From IMG/VR virus record IMGVR_UViG_3300025759_000244, positions 1-38,122 of that record: a stretch of 38,122 nt of DNA. One strand, given 5' to 3'. The notes under the pieces were generated by a model that was given only the letters and a program-made list of their open reading frames with translations, was not told the origin of the DNA and ran no database searches. The translations under genes and the position numbers were made by a program. Positions within the stretch are counted from its first letter, which is position 1, and each line of letters opens with the position of its first letter. This DNA comes from a virus. Positions 13,604 to 24,145 of the stretch are shown one piece after another.

Positions 13604-16600
13604 TTACTTTTTAGTTTTTATTTCGTATTTTTTACCATCAAAGATATATGATGTCTTACCTGCGGCTTTAGCTTCTTTTTTAGCTTTAGCTTTAGCTTTC
13701 CTTTTTTCAACTTGCTTTTCTTTTTTTAACCTTTTGTATACAATCTTTATGTAGTCTTGTTCTTCATTTTTAACATTAACATCCCAAGTCCTCCAACCAA
13801 GACCTAAAGCCATTCTTTGGTATGCATTATTCCTGCTATCTAAAGCTTCTGATACACCTTTTACTTCTACTAAAGCTCTATCTAGTGGTAGGTTTAAAGC
13901 TGCTGAAGCTACACTAGCCCATTTTTGATATACAGGAGATGGATTTAATTTTCCGTCTAAGGTAACATCCCAACCCATTGCGTTTATAACATCTTTTTCG
14001 TACCTATCGGTTTGTATTGCACTATATATTTTTCTAAACTTAGACCCAATAGGTGGAGACACATTCATTAATTCTAAAATAGTTTGTGTATGATCTGCAG
14101 TATAACCTTTCTCTTCTTCTTTGTAATATCTAAGTATACCGTTTTTTAATGTTGACACAACTGCACCAGCTAATCCACTACCTCTTAATAAAGTATCAAT
14201 CATGTTGTTTATTATTTTTTCGTACTTTTTATCTAATACTTCTTTTCTTTTTTCGTCATCATCATCTGGGTTAAACTCAGGTAACATAGCAAATAATGCA
14301 GTTTGTAACGATGCAAATATAAGGTTCTGTATAAACCCATAATAGGCTATTTTACTTAGGTTTGTTTTCCAATCACCTCTACCAGCAATTAAGTCTTGTC
14401 CAGCTTTCTTTATTAACCTAGTATATTGCATCGGAGTATTTTGAAAAGCTAATATTAAACGTCCTAAATGACTAGCTTGTTGCTTAGATACGAGCATAGG
14501 ATCTCCAGATTGCTGTGTTTCATCTGATATTGTACTAAAGTCCTCAAACGCCTTAGCTTCTGCTTGAGCATCAGACATCCCTTGTTTTTTGTATGTCTTA
14601 GTTCTATTTATTAAGAATGATGCACCACCTGTTGCTATTGCAAAACTATCAGCTATTTGTGTTGGCTTGAAACCTATCTTGAGTAAGTACGCTATAACAG
14701 CAGAGGCTTTGTCTTTTGCATTTATTGCTTGACTAGCAATTTCAGCTTCTTGAATATCTGACTTTAAACCAGCACGTCTTTCTTTTAGTTTGTCAGAGTT
14801 AAATATTTTAGCCCAAGCTTTCCAATAAGCTGGTTGGTTAGCAAAAGCTGCACCCGCTTTCAATGGATTGTTATCACTCCAGTTCATGAAGTTAGTAAAA
14901 GATAACATCTGAAGCAATGCGGATCTTCTATTGAAGAACATTATAGTACCAACTGAGTTGTTCACCCAGTTCAACCATCTTTGTTCTATATCTCCAGATC
15001 GTCCAGGTCTGTTACTACCAGATTTCATTCTATCTATAGAGTTAACTAAAGCTTTGACATAGTTGGTTCCATATACAGCTTCTAACTTGTTCAGGTTTGT
15101 TTTACTAAATATCTCGTCAGCATTTTCTATAAACTCTGCAAGGTACTCCTTTCTGTTTATGTTGTCACTTATGTCGTTTAAGTCTTTTAATATACTACCA
15201 ATATCCCAGTGTTCTTTTGGTTCAACCCATGCTTCCTTTTTAGATAGAGCCTGCAGTCCTTCTGCAAAGCCAACTAAGTCTGGGTCGTTTTCAACGAGTT
15301 TACTTATTTTTTTCTGAGACCTCTTGTATACACCAGGTATAGTTTGTCCTTGTTTATTCCAGAGATATATCCTAATTGCTTGATCTATAGTATAATCAGT
15401 GTCTGCGATCTTATCACCAAGTCTATTTCTAATATCATACATCTCTAGAAGAGCCTTGTAATCCTTTTTTAGAGCTTGACTAGCTTGCTCGAGTGCTGCA
15501 ACACCACGCACATACGGTCTAACGAGGTTCGTTTCGAAAAACTCTTGATCTGCTTCACCTTGTTTACCTTTGCCAGCTAAAGTATAAGATGTTAAACCTC
15601 TAAAGTCTTCTGCACTAGGAGGAATAAAGTATTTGTATTTACCTTTACTAGCGCCTTTCTTTCTAGCTATAACCTGCGAATAAAAAGCTTTAGCTTTAAC
15701 ACCCTTATTACGCTCTACCATTTTGTTAAGATCAGAGCTCATGCTTTTTTTCCTACTGGCTACAGCTTGTTGTACTTTGCTTTTTACATCAAACGTCTCT
15801 AATACTTCTTTAACAGCAGTTACATTTTTAATAGCATCGTCAACAAAATAAAAGTCATTATATCCTTCAGCAACTTTACTAACCATCCAATCAGCTTTAG
15901 CCTGAGCAGTGCTGTTAGCTAAACCTGTTATGTTTTTAATAGGTATTTCTAAACCTAAACCTTTCATGAAGGCATGTATAGCACGCTCTGAAGCCTCAGG
16001 TCTAGCCGTTAATATAAAGATGTTTTTGTTACCAAATTTATCTATAGCTTTTTTAATTCTAGGAATCAATGGACCTGGAGTACCTTGAACCACTTTGTTA
16101 AATTCGCTAAAATCAAAAGTAGCACCCTCCTCTAGTAATGATTCTCCATTGCTAGCAAACTCAGCTGGCGTTATCTTATAGGTTTCGTCATCTTGGTTTA
16201 CTATAACTTTGCTTTCACTAAAAGCTAAAGTATCATCAAAATCATACACACTTATACCTTTTGGGTTTTGGTGGTAAGACATGCTTCTAGATTTGGCAAT
16301 AGCTTTTTGTTGAGCGTTTATTTTTCTAGCCTCTAATAGCTTGTTGGTTTTGTTTGTTAGTTCTTTGTTGTACTGCGTTAGCGTTTTTGATTCACTGAAC
16401 TTTTGTAGCTTTATTTCTGGTAACTTGGTTTTAACAGCATTTGAAGTACTGTCCATAGCAGAGACAACACTAGGGTCGGCATACCTAGCCACGTATACGG
16501 CATCTTCTAAGTAAGCTTCTTCGTTGAAAAATATATTACCACCAGGCATACTTGATCTATAGAAATCACTTAAAACACGGTCGTGTATTTTAGGTATTAT

Positions 16601-19600
16601 AGCTACTTTATAGTTTTTAAATATTTCATCAAGTGTTCTTGTATAGTTGTCATAAGTTATATACCTAGCAACCTCCTGTAGTATTTCAACAGCTGGTATC
16701 GTATGCTCATATCTATAGTCTTTATCACCTAAATTTTTCGTTTTAAAGAAATAAGATGGAATTGCTGCTGTTCTAACCAATCCTCTTATGCTAGAGTTAA
16801 ACCAATTTAAAATCATGGTTAAGTCTTCTTTGCTTAATTCTTTTTTGTCGTATTGCTCTTTAAGCTTATTTGCTATCTTTAAAAACCCTTTTCTTTGGTT
16901 GATAGCATAATCTTGCCTCTCGCTTAAAGTCCATTTAGTATTGTCCCAGTCGCTAAAGTTGTTTGCAGTTTGTCCTGGTGAAGCTTTTATTTTAAATTTC
17001 TTATCATCAAATTCATAAGTTCTAGAGGTTTTATCATATTTAACGTCGTAGCCATTGCTACGTAGAAAACCAAACCAATCGTCCCTGCTTAAGAAAAGAA
17101 AACTCTGAGTAATAGGTTTTAGCTCTCCATTTTTACCATAGTAACCAACAAACTCATCTGCAACTTGGTTTTCAAAGTCAGCTTTTTCAAACTTAACAGG
17201 TACACTGTACACCTTACCCCACCCAGCACTTATTGTTGGCATTAGTGTATCTATAATTTCAGAAAAACCAAAATCTTCTACTAGCGGTGTAAAAACATTT
17301 TTAACAAAAGATGATCTAACTCTGTTAACATTTTCTATGTTCGAGAACTTTGATTTAAACGGATTGCTATCAACAACGACACCAACCTTAGTTATCCATG
17401 TCTTATATTTGGTCGAGTAGCTTTTCATTATGTCACGCTTACCAGATGCAGCACCAGCAATTTCGCTTTTAGAAAACCCTGATACACGCATCTCTTGTCT
17501 AATGAAAGTGTTAGCAGCTAAAGATGAATATGTTTTAGCCATACCTTTGAGTAACTGTCCAATGGGACTACGTAATTCTCCTTTAGGCAACACATTTGGA
17601 ACCCCCTTTGGTGTAATACCTATAGCAGTTTTTAGGTCTTCTAATGTCTCCTTAGATATACTGCCGATAAACTCAGGTTTAAGCTTTCTAACATTAGTTT
17701 GACTTGTTAAACCTTTACTTCTACCTTTTGGACTGGTTAATTTACCGGTTGGGTCGATGTGTGGTTCATAAAAGTAGTCAAGTACTCTTTTCGGTAAACC
17801 TAGAGCAGTACCTTTTATGTTTTTTGGTACATCTAGTGTTTCTTTACCTATAACTGCTTCTGGTAAAGCTATATTGTATTTAGGGAGTATTTTAACAAAC
17901 TTTGCTAAGTTGTCTGCTTTAAAGAAAAACTGTTGTATTGTTCTAGCTTCCACTATAGAACCTAAGTTTGCTGCGGCTTCATCTATTTTTTTAGCGGGTA
18001 TACCTATTATTTGCTCACCTATTTCACCAGCATACTGCTTAGCTATATTTTTAAACGTAGGGCTACCTTCAGGTTCTTTAGTTATAGTTATATTCTCTGG
18101 TGCGCCAGTAAACCCAAGGGGATTTATGGTTGGTCTTTCTTTTACACCAACAGTCTCTTGCACGGGAACATCAACACTATCGTCAGCTACTTGTCTAGCT
18201 TCTTTAACATCTAAACTCTCGGCTCTTCTCTCTGCTTCTATTGCTAGCTTTTTCTTAGCGTCTAGCTTACTAAATCTAGTGTTAGCAAATATAAACTCAC
18301 CAAATGTAATTGGTTCACCACCCTCTGTTTTTCTAACAGCAGCTGGATCATAGTTTATCATTCTATCTACTACACCTTCAAGCATTAGTTCTGCTTCTTC
18401 TTTTGATATAGCCCTAGAGTTTACATAATTATATATTGCCCCGCCTGGCAAGGTTGATTCATACGCTTTGTTGAACACGTCTCTAGATAAGAAGTCTTCC
18501 TTTGTTTTTATGCTTTCTGGAACTAGTGAATTTATATCACTAAGAACACTTTTAGATGGCTTAACGCCTCTTGTTGTTTTCTCTGCATCGGTTTTAAGCT
18601 TTTTAAACATCTCACTTTCTTCTACAGACTTTAAGTCTTCTTTGTTAAAAGTGCCATCGTTTATTTTTTTAGCCATATCAGAAATAAACTTAACTACAGC
18701 TGGTTGTGTTGAAATATCTGAAGGTATGTTTGCTTTATTCTTAAATAAACTACCTAGATTATATAAGAATGTTCTACTTACTTTTTTGTCTTTTTTAATC
18801 CTACCAATACGCTCTATAAAACCAACAATTATCTCCTCAGAGTTAAACATTATATCATCAGTCTCGCTAACTGTTTCAACAACTTGTGCTGGATCTACAA
18901 ATCCAAACATTTCTTCAGCTATGTCTGGATGTGTTTCCTCTAAAAAGTTCTTTATTTCTTTTGCTACAACATCTACGTCAAACCCGTTGTCAATCCAATC
19001 CCATAAAACTAAGTGACTAACTTCGTGTGTTCCTGTGTTAGCTCTTTCGTTCTTGATTTGTGACTCTTTTACTGTTATGTATGTATATACACCGTCTATT
19101 TTAGATGCTTGGCCATTAAGTGCGCCACCATCTTCAATTACACCCCTCCAAAACTTCTTCTCCGAATCACTAGTTTTTTCATCATCTATTTTTTTGTTTG
19201 CAAAATCAGTGGCTTCTTTTTCTGTTTCAAAGTTATAACCTTTGCTTTTTTTATCTTTAACACTTTTCAAGACAGCATTAGCCGCTTTATTGTTTTTATC
19301 AACTTCCTCTGCTAGATATATCTCGTAAGCTTCTTTGTTTAACGCACCTTCGTTTGGATCTAAACCTTCGCTAAGTAACTTATCTTTTGCTTGCTCTGTT
19401 ATTTTGTTATATCGTGCCTCATCATTAACTTTAAGTAATTCAAACTTATTACTACTCTGCTTAAATGCTTCTATAGATACTTGACTTATAGCATACTGTT
19501 CTGCTAGTTCATTTATTTTTGTTTTTTTGTACCTATTACTTGCTTTAGAGTTTTGCACCGCTACAGCCTCATTTCGCAGTTCACTTTGTTTAGCAAAGGC

Positions 19601-21748
19601 TTTTTTGTATGCGTTAAAAGCACTATAACTCATATTTTTTCTAAATATAGCTTCGTGCTCCTCTATTTTTTTATATATATCGTTGTTGGTCTTTTTTATA
19701 TCGTCTTTTATCCTTGCAACATCATTATTGTCAAGTTCTGGATTCAGCAATTCTTCTTGTAAACCGAGCAACCTCTTTGATAGAGCGTCAACCTCTGTTT
19801 TACTAGATTCAGGCATCAAGGTTCTAACAGCTGCACCCATCGCTACGCTACCACCACCTAAAAAACCGCCGAAGAACCCACCAGAAAATGTGGCATGGTC
19901 AACACCTTCCCATATGTTGTCGTTTCCAGATATAATATTTTGAGTTAACTGTGTTAGTCCTTCCGTTATAGCTTCACTAGAAGTACCAATAGCGAACTCT
20001 TTTGCTATCTTTGTTGCATAAAACCTGTTCGCAGCATTACCTGTTAACAGATCACCCATTGCTTCTTTCTGCATAGTCTTGGTTGCATTCTTAAAAAACC
20101 TTGCACCAAGTATATATGTTGGTGCAGTACCAAGTAAGCCCTCAGCTGCACCATAGCCTGTAGCTACTAGAAATTTATCTAAATCAGACCTGCGCTTATC
20201 ATTAAACTCTAAGTTCTCACCATACTTCATTACGTCGTCGTATTGGTCTAAGAACTCTTCATAGTTCATTTCGTTAAGTTGTTGACCAGCAGACATTACA
20301 CCCATTGACGTACCAGACATAGCAGCAGCGGCTCTAGTACTTAAACCAGCTACAGAACCAGCTCCACCAGTGGCAGCCATTACAGCAAATATAGGTAGTT
20401 GTCTAAATGTTTCCTCTGCTATAAACCTACCTAAATTTTCTGGACTAGAGAAAGCATTATCAAAAGCTACATCGGGTCTATACTCTTCCCTTGCTACCTC
20501 AACTCGTTTCTTTCTCTCTAAAGCGTACTCACTTATGTCACCACCCATAACCTTAGCATAAGGGTCAAACATTTCATATCCAGCTTCAAAATACTGTGCA
20601 GCACCAACGAACAAGTCTCCAAAAACATTAGCAGAAGTAAAAGCACCTTTCCTGAGTAGGCTATAGTCTTTTTTTAGTAAAAACGCTATATCCTCAAACT
20701 CTTTTAACTTATCGTATTCAATGCTTAAGTCCTCATAATCGCTGTTTATTGCTTTTCGACCTTCTTTAAACTCTTCTACTCGTTGATTGTGTCTCTCTAG
20801 TTCAATTGGATCTACAACTTCTCCAGCTTTTTGTCTTGCTAGTATATTTGCGTGGTTTTTCTCTATGTTATTACCTTCTAATTCTAAGATTGACCACTGC
20901 TTTTCTATCTTCTTTATATCTTCTGATACACCAGTTTCTAAGCTACCAAGCAACTCTTCCGCTGCTTGCTTCTCGCCACGCTCTAAGCCAGCAACAAATT
21001 TATCACCTATGGATAACTTTAAATCTAGCATATCCTTAGCTTTTAGTCTCTTAGCTAGTAAGTCTTCAACTATTTCTTTCGGTGGCTCTATACTACTCCA
21101 AGGTTGAACACCTTCTGGTAGTTTTAATCCTTTTTGTTTTATTTCTGCTAGCTCTTGTCTTATCTTATTCTTTTCGTCAGCATACGGATAGACTTTTTTA
21201 TAATCTGTTCCGACTACACGACCTGTATTATCTTTTACAGCTACAGGTGTTTCAACAACAGAAAACAAAGCATTTTTGTCGGCATACTTATTGTATATCT
21301 CTAATTCGCCTTTCTTATAATCTGGGTTTTTAAAAGGGTCGAACAACTCAGAAAATGCGATATAGCTCTCGCTACCATCATCCCATCTTACTGGTATATT
21401 GCGCTCATTAGGTTTAAAGGTTTCTTTTTTATCAACATATCCAGCTTGTGCACCTTTGGATTTATCTAGCATATCTTTACCACGTGTACTAATATACTCG
21501 TCTGGTAATCCAGTTTCTGCTTTAGATCCTTTTTCATAGACGCTTAGGTAGTCTTCTGGACTGTAAACCGGAGCTCTACCATCTCTATAGTCAACATCTG
21601 GCGTAAAGCTTTGTTCAGGTTCATATAAAGACACCCCTGAGTAGTCTTGTAGTTCTTTTGCCGTTGGGTTTTGAGTAAAAAAATAATTACGCTCTTCTGG
21701 CGTAAACCCGCTTATGTCGTATATATCACCTTCTTCTGTTTCGAACAT
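13604..21748 (-). CDS. Giant virion (ejection) protein with HExxH and HAD motifs
   Basis: 2714 aa, far longer than any neighbour. Residues about 440-640 are Gly/Ala-rich and hydrophobic (PIFAVMAATGGAGSVAG.., FSGGFFGGFLGGGSVAMG), suited to membrane insertion. HEVSH at 908-912 inside TGTHEVSHLVL is an HExxH zinc-peptidase motif. About 1832-1990 is a HAD phosphatase-like domain: motif I D1836-F-D1838 (YDFDDTLAF), motif II FILTARPE near 1911, motif IV FVDDA near 1967. Near 2425-2450, HLGRLILAFQNTPMQYTRLIKKA is a sequence type of large podovirus internal proteins (PLxRFG-like). The end is Lys/Ala-rich. Last of the structural genes, as T7 gp16. Enzyme activities are motif-based predictions. Confidence 0.75.
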   Translation of the reverse strand: MFETEEGDIYDISGFTPEERNYFFTQNPTAKELQDYSGVSLYEPEQSFTPDVDYRDGRAPVYSPEDYLSVYEKGSKAETGLPDEYISTRGKDMLDKSKGAQAGYVDKKETFKPNERNIPVRWDDGSESYIAFSELFDPFKNPDYKKGELEIYNKYADKNALFSVVETPVAVKDNTGRVVGTDYKKVYPYADEKNKIRQELAEIKQKGLKLPEGVQPWSSIEPPKEIVEDLLAKRLKAKDMLDLKLSIGDKFVAGLERGEKQAAEELLGSLETGVSEDIKKIEKQWSILELEGNNIEKNHANILARQKAGEVVDPIELERHNQRVEEFKEGRKAINSDYEDLSIEYDKLKEFEDIAFLLKKDYSLLRKGAFTSANVFGDLFVGAAQYFEAGYEMFDPYAKVMGGDISEYALERKKRVEVAREEYRPDVAFDNAFSSPENLGRFIAEETFRQLPIFAVMAATGGAGSVAGLSTRAAAAMSGTSMGVMSAGQQLNEMNYEEFLDQYDDVMKYGENLEFNDKRRSDLDKFLVATGYGAAEGLLGTAPTYILGARFFKNATKTMQKEAMGDLLTGNAANRFYATKIAKEFAIGTSSEAITEGLTQLTQNIISGNDNIWEGVDHATFSGGFFGGFLGGGSVAMGAAVRTLMPESSKTEVDALSKRLLGLQEELLNPELDNNDVARIKDDIKKTNNDIYKKIEEHEAIFRKNMSYSAFNAYKKAFAKQSELRNEAVAVQNSKASNRYKKTKINELAEQYAISQVSIEAFKQSSNKFELLKVNDEARYNKITEQAKDKLLSEGLDPNEGALNKEAYEIYLAEEVDKNNKAANAVLKSVKDKKSKGYNFETEKEATDFANKKIDDEKTSDSEKKFWRGVIEDGGALNGQASKIDGVYTYITVKESQIKNERANTGTHEVSHLVLWDWIDNGFDVDVVAKEIKNFLEETHPDIAEEMFGFVDPAQVVETVSETDDIMFNSEEIIVGFIERIGRIKKDKKVSRTFLYNLGSLFKNKANIPSDISTQPAVVKFISDMAKKINDGTFNKEDLKSVEESEMFKKLKTDAEKTTRGVKPSKSVLSDINSLVPESIKTKEDFLSRDVFNKAYESTLPGGAIYNYVNSRAISKEEAELMLEGVVDRMINYDPAAVRKTEGGEPITFGEFIFANTRFSKLDAKKKLAIEAERRAESLDVKEARQVADDSVDVPVQETVGVKERPTINPLGFTGAPENITITKEPEGSPTFKNIAKQYAGEIGEQIIGIPAKKIDEAAANLGSIVEARTIQQFFFKADNLAKFVKILPKYNIALPEAVIGKETLDVPKNIKGTALGLPKRVLDYFYEPHIDPTGKLTSPKGRSKGLTSQTNVRKLKPEFIGSISKETLEDLKTAIGITPKGVPNVLPKGELRSPIGQLLKGMAKTYSSLAANTFIRQEMRVSGFSKSEIAGAASGKRDIMKSYSTKYKTWITKVGVVVDSNPFKSKFSNIENVNRVRSSFVKNVFTPLVEDFGFSEIIDTLMPTISAGWGKVYSVPVKFEKADFENQVADEFVGYYGKNGELKPITQSFLFLSRDDWFGFLRSNGYDVKYDKTSRTYEFDDKKFKIKASPGQTANNFSDWDNTKWTLSERQDYAINQRKGFLKIANKLKEQYDKKELSKEDLTMILNWFNSSIRGLVRTAAIPSYFFKTKNLGDKDYRYEHTIPAVEILQEVARYITYDNYTRTLDEIFKNYKVAIIPKIHDRVLSDFYRSSMPGGNIFFNEEAYLEDAVYVARYADPSVVSAMDSTSNAVKTKLPEIKLQKFSESKTLTQYNKELTNKTNKLLEARKINAQQKAIAKSRSMSYHQNPKGISVYDFDDTLAFSESKVIVNQDDETYKITPAEFASNGESLLEEGATFDFSEFNKVVQGTPGPLIPRIKKAIDKFGNKNIFILTARPEASERAIHAFMKGLGLEIPIKNITGLANSTAQAKADWMVSKVAEGYNDFYFVDDAIKNVTAVKEVLETFDVKSKVQQAVASRKKSMSSDLNKMVERNKGVKAKAFYSQVIARKKGASKGKYKYFIPPSAEDFRGLTSYTLAGKGKQGEADQEFFETNLVRPYVRGVAALEQASQALKKDYKALLEMYDIRNRLGDKIADTDYTIDQAIRIYLWNKQGQTIPGVYKRSQKKISKLVENDPDLVGFAEGLQALSKKEAWVEPKEHWDIGSILKDLNDISDNINRKEYLAEFIENADEIFSKTNLNKLEAVYGTNYVKALVNSIDRMKSGSNRPGRSGDIEQRWLNWVNNSVGTIMFFNRRSALLQMLSFTNFMNWSDNNPLKAGAAFANQPAYWKAWAKIFNSDKLKERRAGLKSDIQEAEIASQAINAKDKASAVIAYLLKIGFKPTQIADSFAIATGGASFLINRTKTYKKQGMSDAQAEAKAFEDFSTISDETQQSGDPMLVSKQQASHLGRLILAFQNTPMQYTRLIKKAGQDLIAGRGDWKTNLSKIAYYGFIQNLIFASLQTALFAMLPEFNPDDDDEKRKEVLDKKYEKIINNMIDTLLRGSGLAGAVVSTLKNGILRYYKEEEKGYTADHTQTILELMNVSPPIGSKFRKIYSAIQTDRYEKDVINAMGWDVTLDGKLNPSPVYQKWASVASAALNLPLDRALVEVKGVSEALDSRNNAYQRMALGLGWRTWDVNVKNEEQDYIKIVYKRLKKEKQVEKRKAKAKAKKEAKAAGKTSYIFDGKKYEIKTKK

Positions 21749-21770
21749 TTGTTATTTTAACTCGTTTTTA

Positions 21771-23063
21771 TTATTTACCCTGCATGTTTCTTACGAATTC
21801 TTCGGAAACACCATGCTTTTTAGCCTCTGCTTTTATCTCAGCTTCGGTCATAGTTTTCTTGCCACTAGTATTACTACTTGTTGTTTTGTTGTATTGTGTC
21901 TGTGGAGTATATGTTGGCTCATATTTAGACACGCCTGGGCGATAGCCAGGTGTTACAGACCCAGGCTCAGATAGAATATTGCCATTCATATCTTTTATAA
22001 TTGTTTCGTCATTCAAGTCATATGGAATCCAAGCAGTCACTCTTTGATTATATTTTTTGCTAAAGTAAGTTTCCGGTGTTTTATATTTACCCTTTTGAGA
22101 ACGGTAGCCGCCACTATAACCTCTACTACCTCTCTTTGATTGTTTCTCTTTAGCTTTAAAGCCCTGTTTAGACATATCAGATATAACACCCATATATTGA
22201 TCTACTACAAGGTTTTTTAGTCCTTCAAAACTCAATTCGTTATTGTAATAAGCTTTAACATTCTCAGCAACATATGGGTCATCTATTAGCTTCTTATTAC
22301 CAATCAACCCATCGTGTATTAGTGACATTAGGGTGTTTTTACCACCTTGGTCTATACCTATACTGATAGCATTTTTAGAGCTGTTGTAAACAGGGTCACC
22401 TGGTTGCATATCGATACCTCTAGTATATGCTCTTTCAGACATTTTAACAATAGCTTCAGCTGCTTTATAAGACTTTAATTCGTATCCTGGAGCATCGTCA
22501 TAAAGTATAGTACCATCATCTCCTGAGAAATTTATTCTACCCTGGTCATCTATTGATAAGTCTAACTCTTCGTTGTACATAGACCGCAACAAGTTAACAT
22601 TAGCTTGGTTTTCACCATATAATGATGTTGCATTTGACTCTATATCTTCTATAATCTTCCCTTTGTTTTCTCCGTATTTTTTAAACTGTGCATCAAGATT
22701 TACAAACGAATTTTTAATATTATTCATCTCTTGTTGCATAAGTAAATACTCATCACTACCTACTTCATAATCGTCTAAATCCCTAGCTATCTGAACATAG
22801 TTTTGCTTTTGCTTTATTAAGAAGTCTTGTATTTGACCTCTGTATCTATCTGGTATCGCTGTTAAGTCTGTTCCTTCAGGGAGCTTATTTAAGTATGTTT
22901 GTAATCTTCTTTCGTAGTCGTTTTTTACTGCACCGATTGGGTTTACTGTAGCATTAATACCAGCTTCTGCAGCAGCCATCAAACCTTTATTAAATGCCGC
23001 ACCGACATCTACAAATCTCTCATATGGATTAGCTGCTCTTCTCTTTGTTTGTTTATTAGCCAT
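21771..23063 (-). CDS. Putative internal virion/ejection protein
   Basis: 430 aa. A basic N-terminus (ANKQTKRRAANPYERF), then a long helical region rich in Glu, Asn and Gln (YERRLQTYLNKL..YLLMQQEMNNIKNSF). Near 310-340 there is a Gly/Ser/Tyr/Arg-rich linker (KRGSRGYSGGYRSQKGKYK), followed by a C-terminal part ending AKKHGVSEEFVRNMQGK. No enzymatic motif is seen. It lies between the 224-aa and 2714-aa proteins, the position of T7 gp15, and its ATG touches the stop of the previous gene. Confidence 0.55.
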   Translation of the reverse strand: MANKQTKRRAANPYERFVDVGAAFNKGLMAAAEAGINATVNPIGAVKNDYERRLQTYLNKLPEGTDLTAIPDRYRGQIQDFLIKQKQNYVQIARDLDDYEVGSDEYLLMQQEMNNIKNSFVNLDAQFKKYGENKGKIIEDIESNATSLYGENQANVNLLRSMYNEELDLSIDDQGRINFSGDDGTILYDDAPGYELKSYKAAEAIVKMSERAYTRGIDMQPGDPVYNSSKNAISIGIDQGGKNTLMSLIHDGLIGNKKLIDDPYVAENVKAYYNNELSFEGLKNLVVDQYMGVISDMSKQGFKAKEKQSKRGSRGYSGGYRSQKGKYKTPETYFSKKYNQRVTAWIPYDLNDETIIKDMNGNILSEPGSVTPGYRPGVSKYEPTYTPQTQYNKTTSSNTSGKKTMTEAEIKAEAKKHGVSEEFVRNMQGK

Positions 23064-23737
23064 TATCCTAAGTTTAAAAAATCCTCTCTGTTACCCATAA
23101 AACCAGTAATAGCTCCACCTGCTATCTGTCCAAGTCCACCCATTATAGCTTCTGTAGCTTGTTGTCTAGCCAGTCTAGCGCTTGCTAATCTATCTTGTGA
23201 CATGCCTAACAATAAGTCTCCTTTTTGTTGCTCCATTCTTCTTGAAAGTAACTCTCCTTGCATTTCTTGTTGCTGTATTTGAGATGCCATACCTCTTTCT
23301 GCCATTAGGTTTGATCTCTCTTGCTTTCCTATATCAACAGACGCCGTTTGTGCATTAAGTGCTTGCTGGTTTGCCATAGCTTGAGCTAACGCAGCAATAC
23401 CACTACCACCAGCTGCACCTTTAAGTTGGTCCAGTGTGTTAGCCATACCTTGGCTCTGTTGCTGTGCAGTAAAATCAGCAGCCTGTGTATTAACTGTTAA
23501 GTCTTCATACACGTTTTCCATACCAGTAAAAGGATTTGAAGTATCTCTTTGCTCTAATTGAGACATATACTGGTCAAATTGCCGTCTTGCCACTCTCTCT
23601 TCCTCCTTTCTTCGCTTACTGCCAACAATAGCTCCACCAATCTGAGCTAAACCACCAACTCCAGATATTATCCCCATTGTTATTGGGTCAAACTTCAGTG
23701 GTGAGGCATTTTTATTTAAAGGTTTTTTGTCTTTCAT
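23063..23737 (-). CDS. Putative internal virion protein, T7 gp14-like by position
   Basis: 224 aa. Residues 18-42 (MGIISGVGGLAQIGGAIVG) and 200-215 (AIMGGLGQIAGGAITGFMG) are Gly-rich hydrophobic segments able to insert in membrane. Between them lies an Ala/Gln-rich helical stretch (IAALAQAMANQQALNAQT..QIQQQEMQGELLSRRMEQQ). This composition and its place as first of three ejection-type genes match T7 gp14, which forms a pore in the outer membrane. Direct homology is not claimed. Confidence 0.6.
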   Translation of the reverse strand: MKDKKPLNKNASPLKFDPITMGIISGVGGLAQIGGAIVGSKRRKEEERVARRQFDQYMSQLEQRDTSNPFTGMENVYEDLTVNTQAADFTAQQQSQGMANTLDQLKGAAGGSGIAALAQAMANQQALNAQTASVDIGKQERSNLMAERGMASQIQQQEMQGELLSRRMEQQKGDLLLGMSQDRLASARLARQQATEAIMGGLGQIAGGAITGFMGNREDFLNLG

Positions 23738-23763
23738 TTTACTTCAATTAATATAGTTACATG

Positions 23764-24135
23764 TTATTTACTGCTTTCAAACATCTCTGTTCCAACAGTA
23801 TAAAGCTCTACTTTTTCAGTAGAATTATTTATTACTTCAACTTCAGCATAGTAACCGAGTAAACTTGTCATGTTAGCTCTGTTATCTTTACTAAAGAATA
23901 TATAGTCGTTTACAGCTGGTAGTATTGTTGTAGTTTCTAGACTACATGTTATCTGTTTATTTGGATAATCTATAGCAATTATAGGGCCAAGCTCTACAAA
24001 CTCGCTAGCGTTACTAACTGTTGATCCATTAGCTAGCGTATAGTCTTGTATATCAGCATAATAAGCTACATCTGTTGTACCAGGTTGTATTGCCTGATTT
24101 AGTGTGTGTGATAGTGTGAATGTTATATCTGGCAT
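23764..24135 (-). CDS. Small structural protein, unknown function
   Basis: 123 aa, beta-rich, Thr/Asn-rich and with almost no basic residues (TFTLSHTLNQAIQPGTTDVAYYADIQDYTLANGSTV..ITCSLETTTILPAVNDYIFFSKD). It lies between the 822-aa protein and the ejection proteins, 10 bases from its upstream neighbour, so it is a likely virion component. No family recognised. Confidence 0.5.
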   Translation of the reverse strand: MPDITFTLSHTLNQAIQPGTTDVAYYADIQDYTLANGSTVSNASEFVELGPIIAIDYPNKQITCSLETTTILPAVNDYIFFSKDNRANMTSLLGYYAEVEVINNSTEKVELYTVGTEMFESSK

Positions 24136-24145
24136 ATTTTATTTG

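Noticed and set aside
17817-18353. Plus-strand frame of 178 aa inside the giant virion gene, plus other plus-strand frames at 18468-19016 and 20787-21107
   Set aside because: They are antisense to a continuous 2714-aa gene with clear domains, have Ser/Leu/Phe-rich compositions typical of reversed coding sequence, and no leader.
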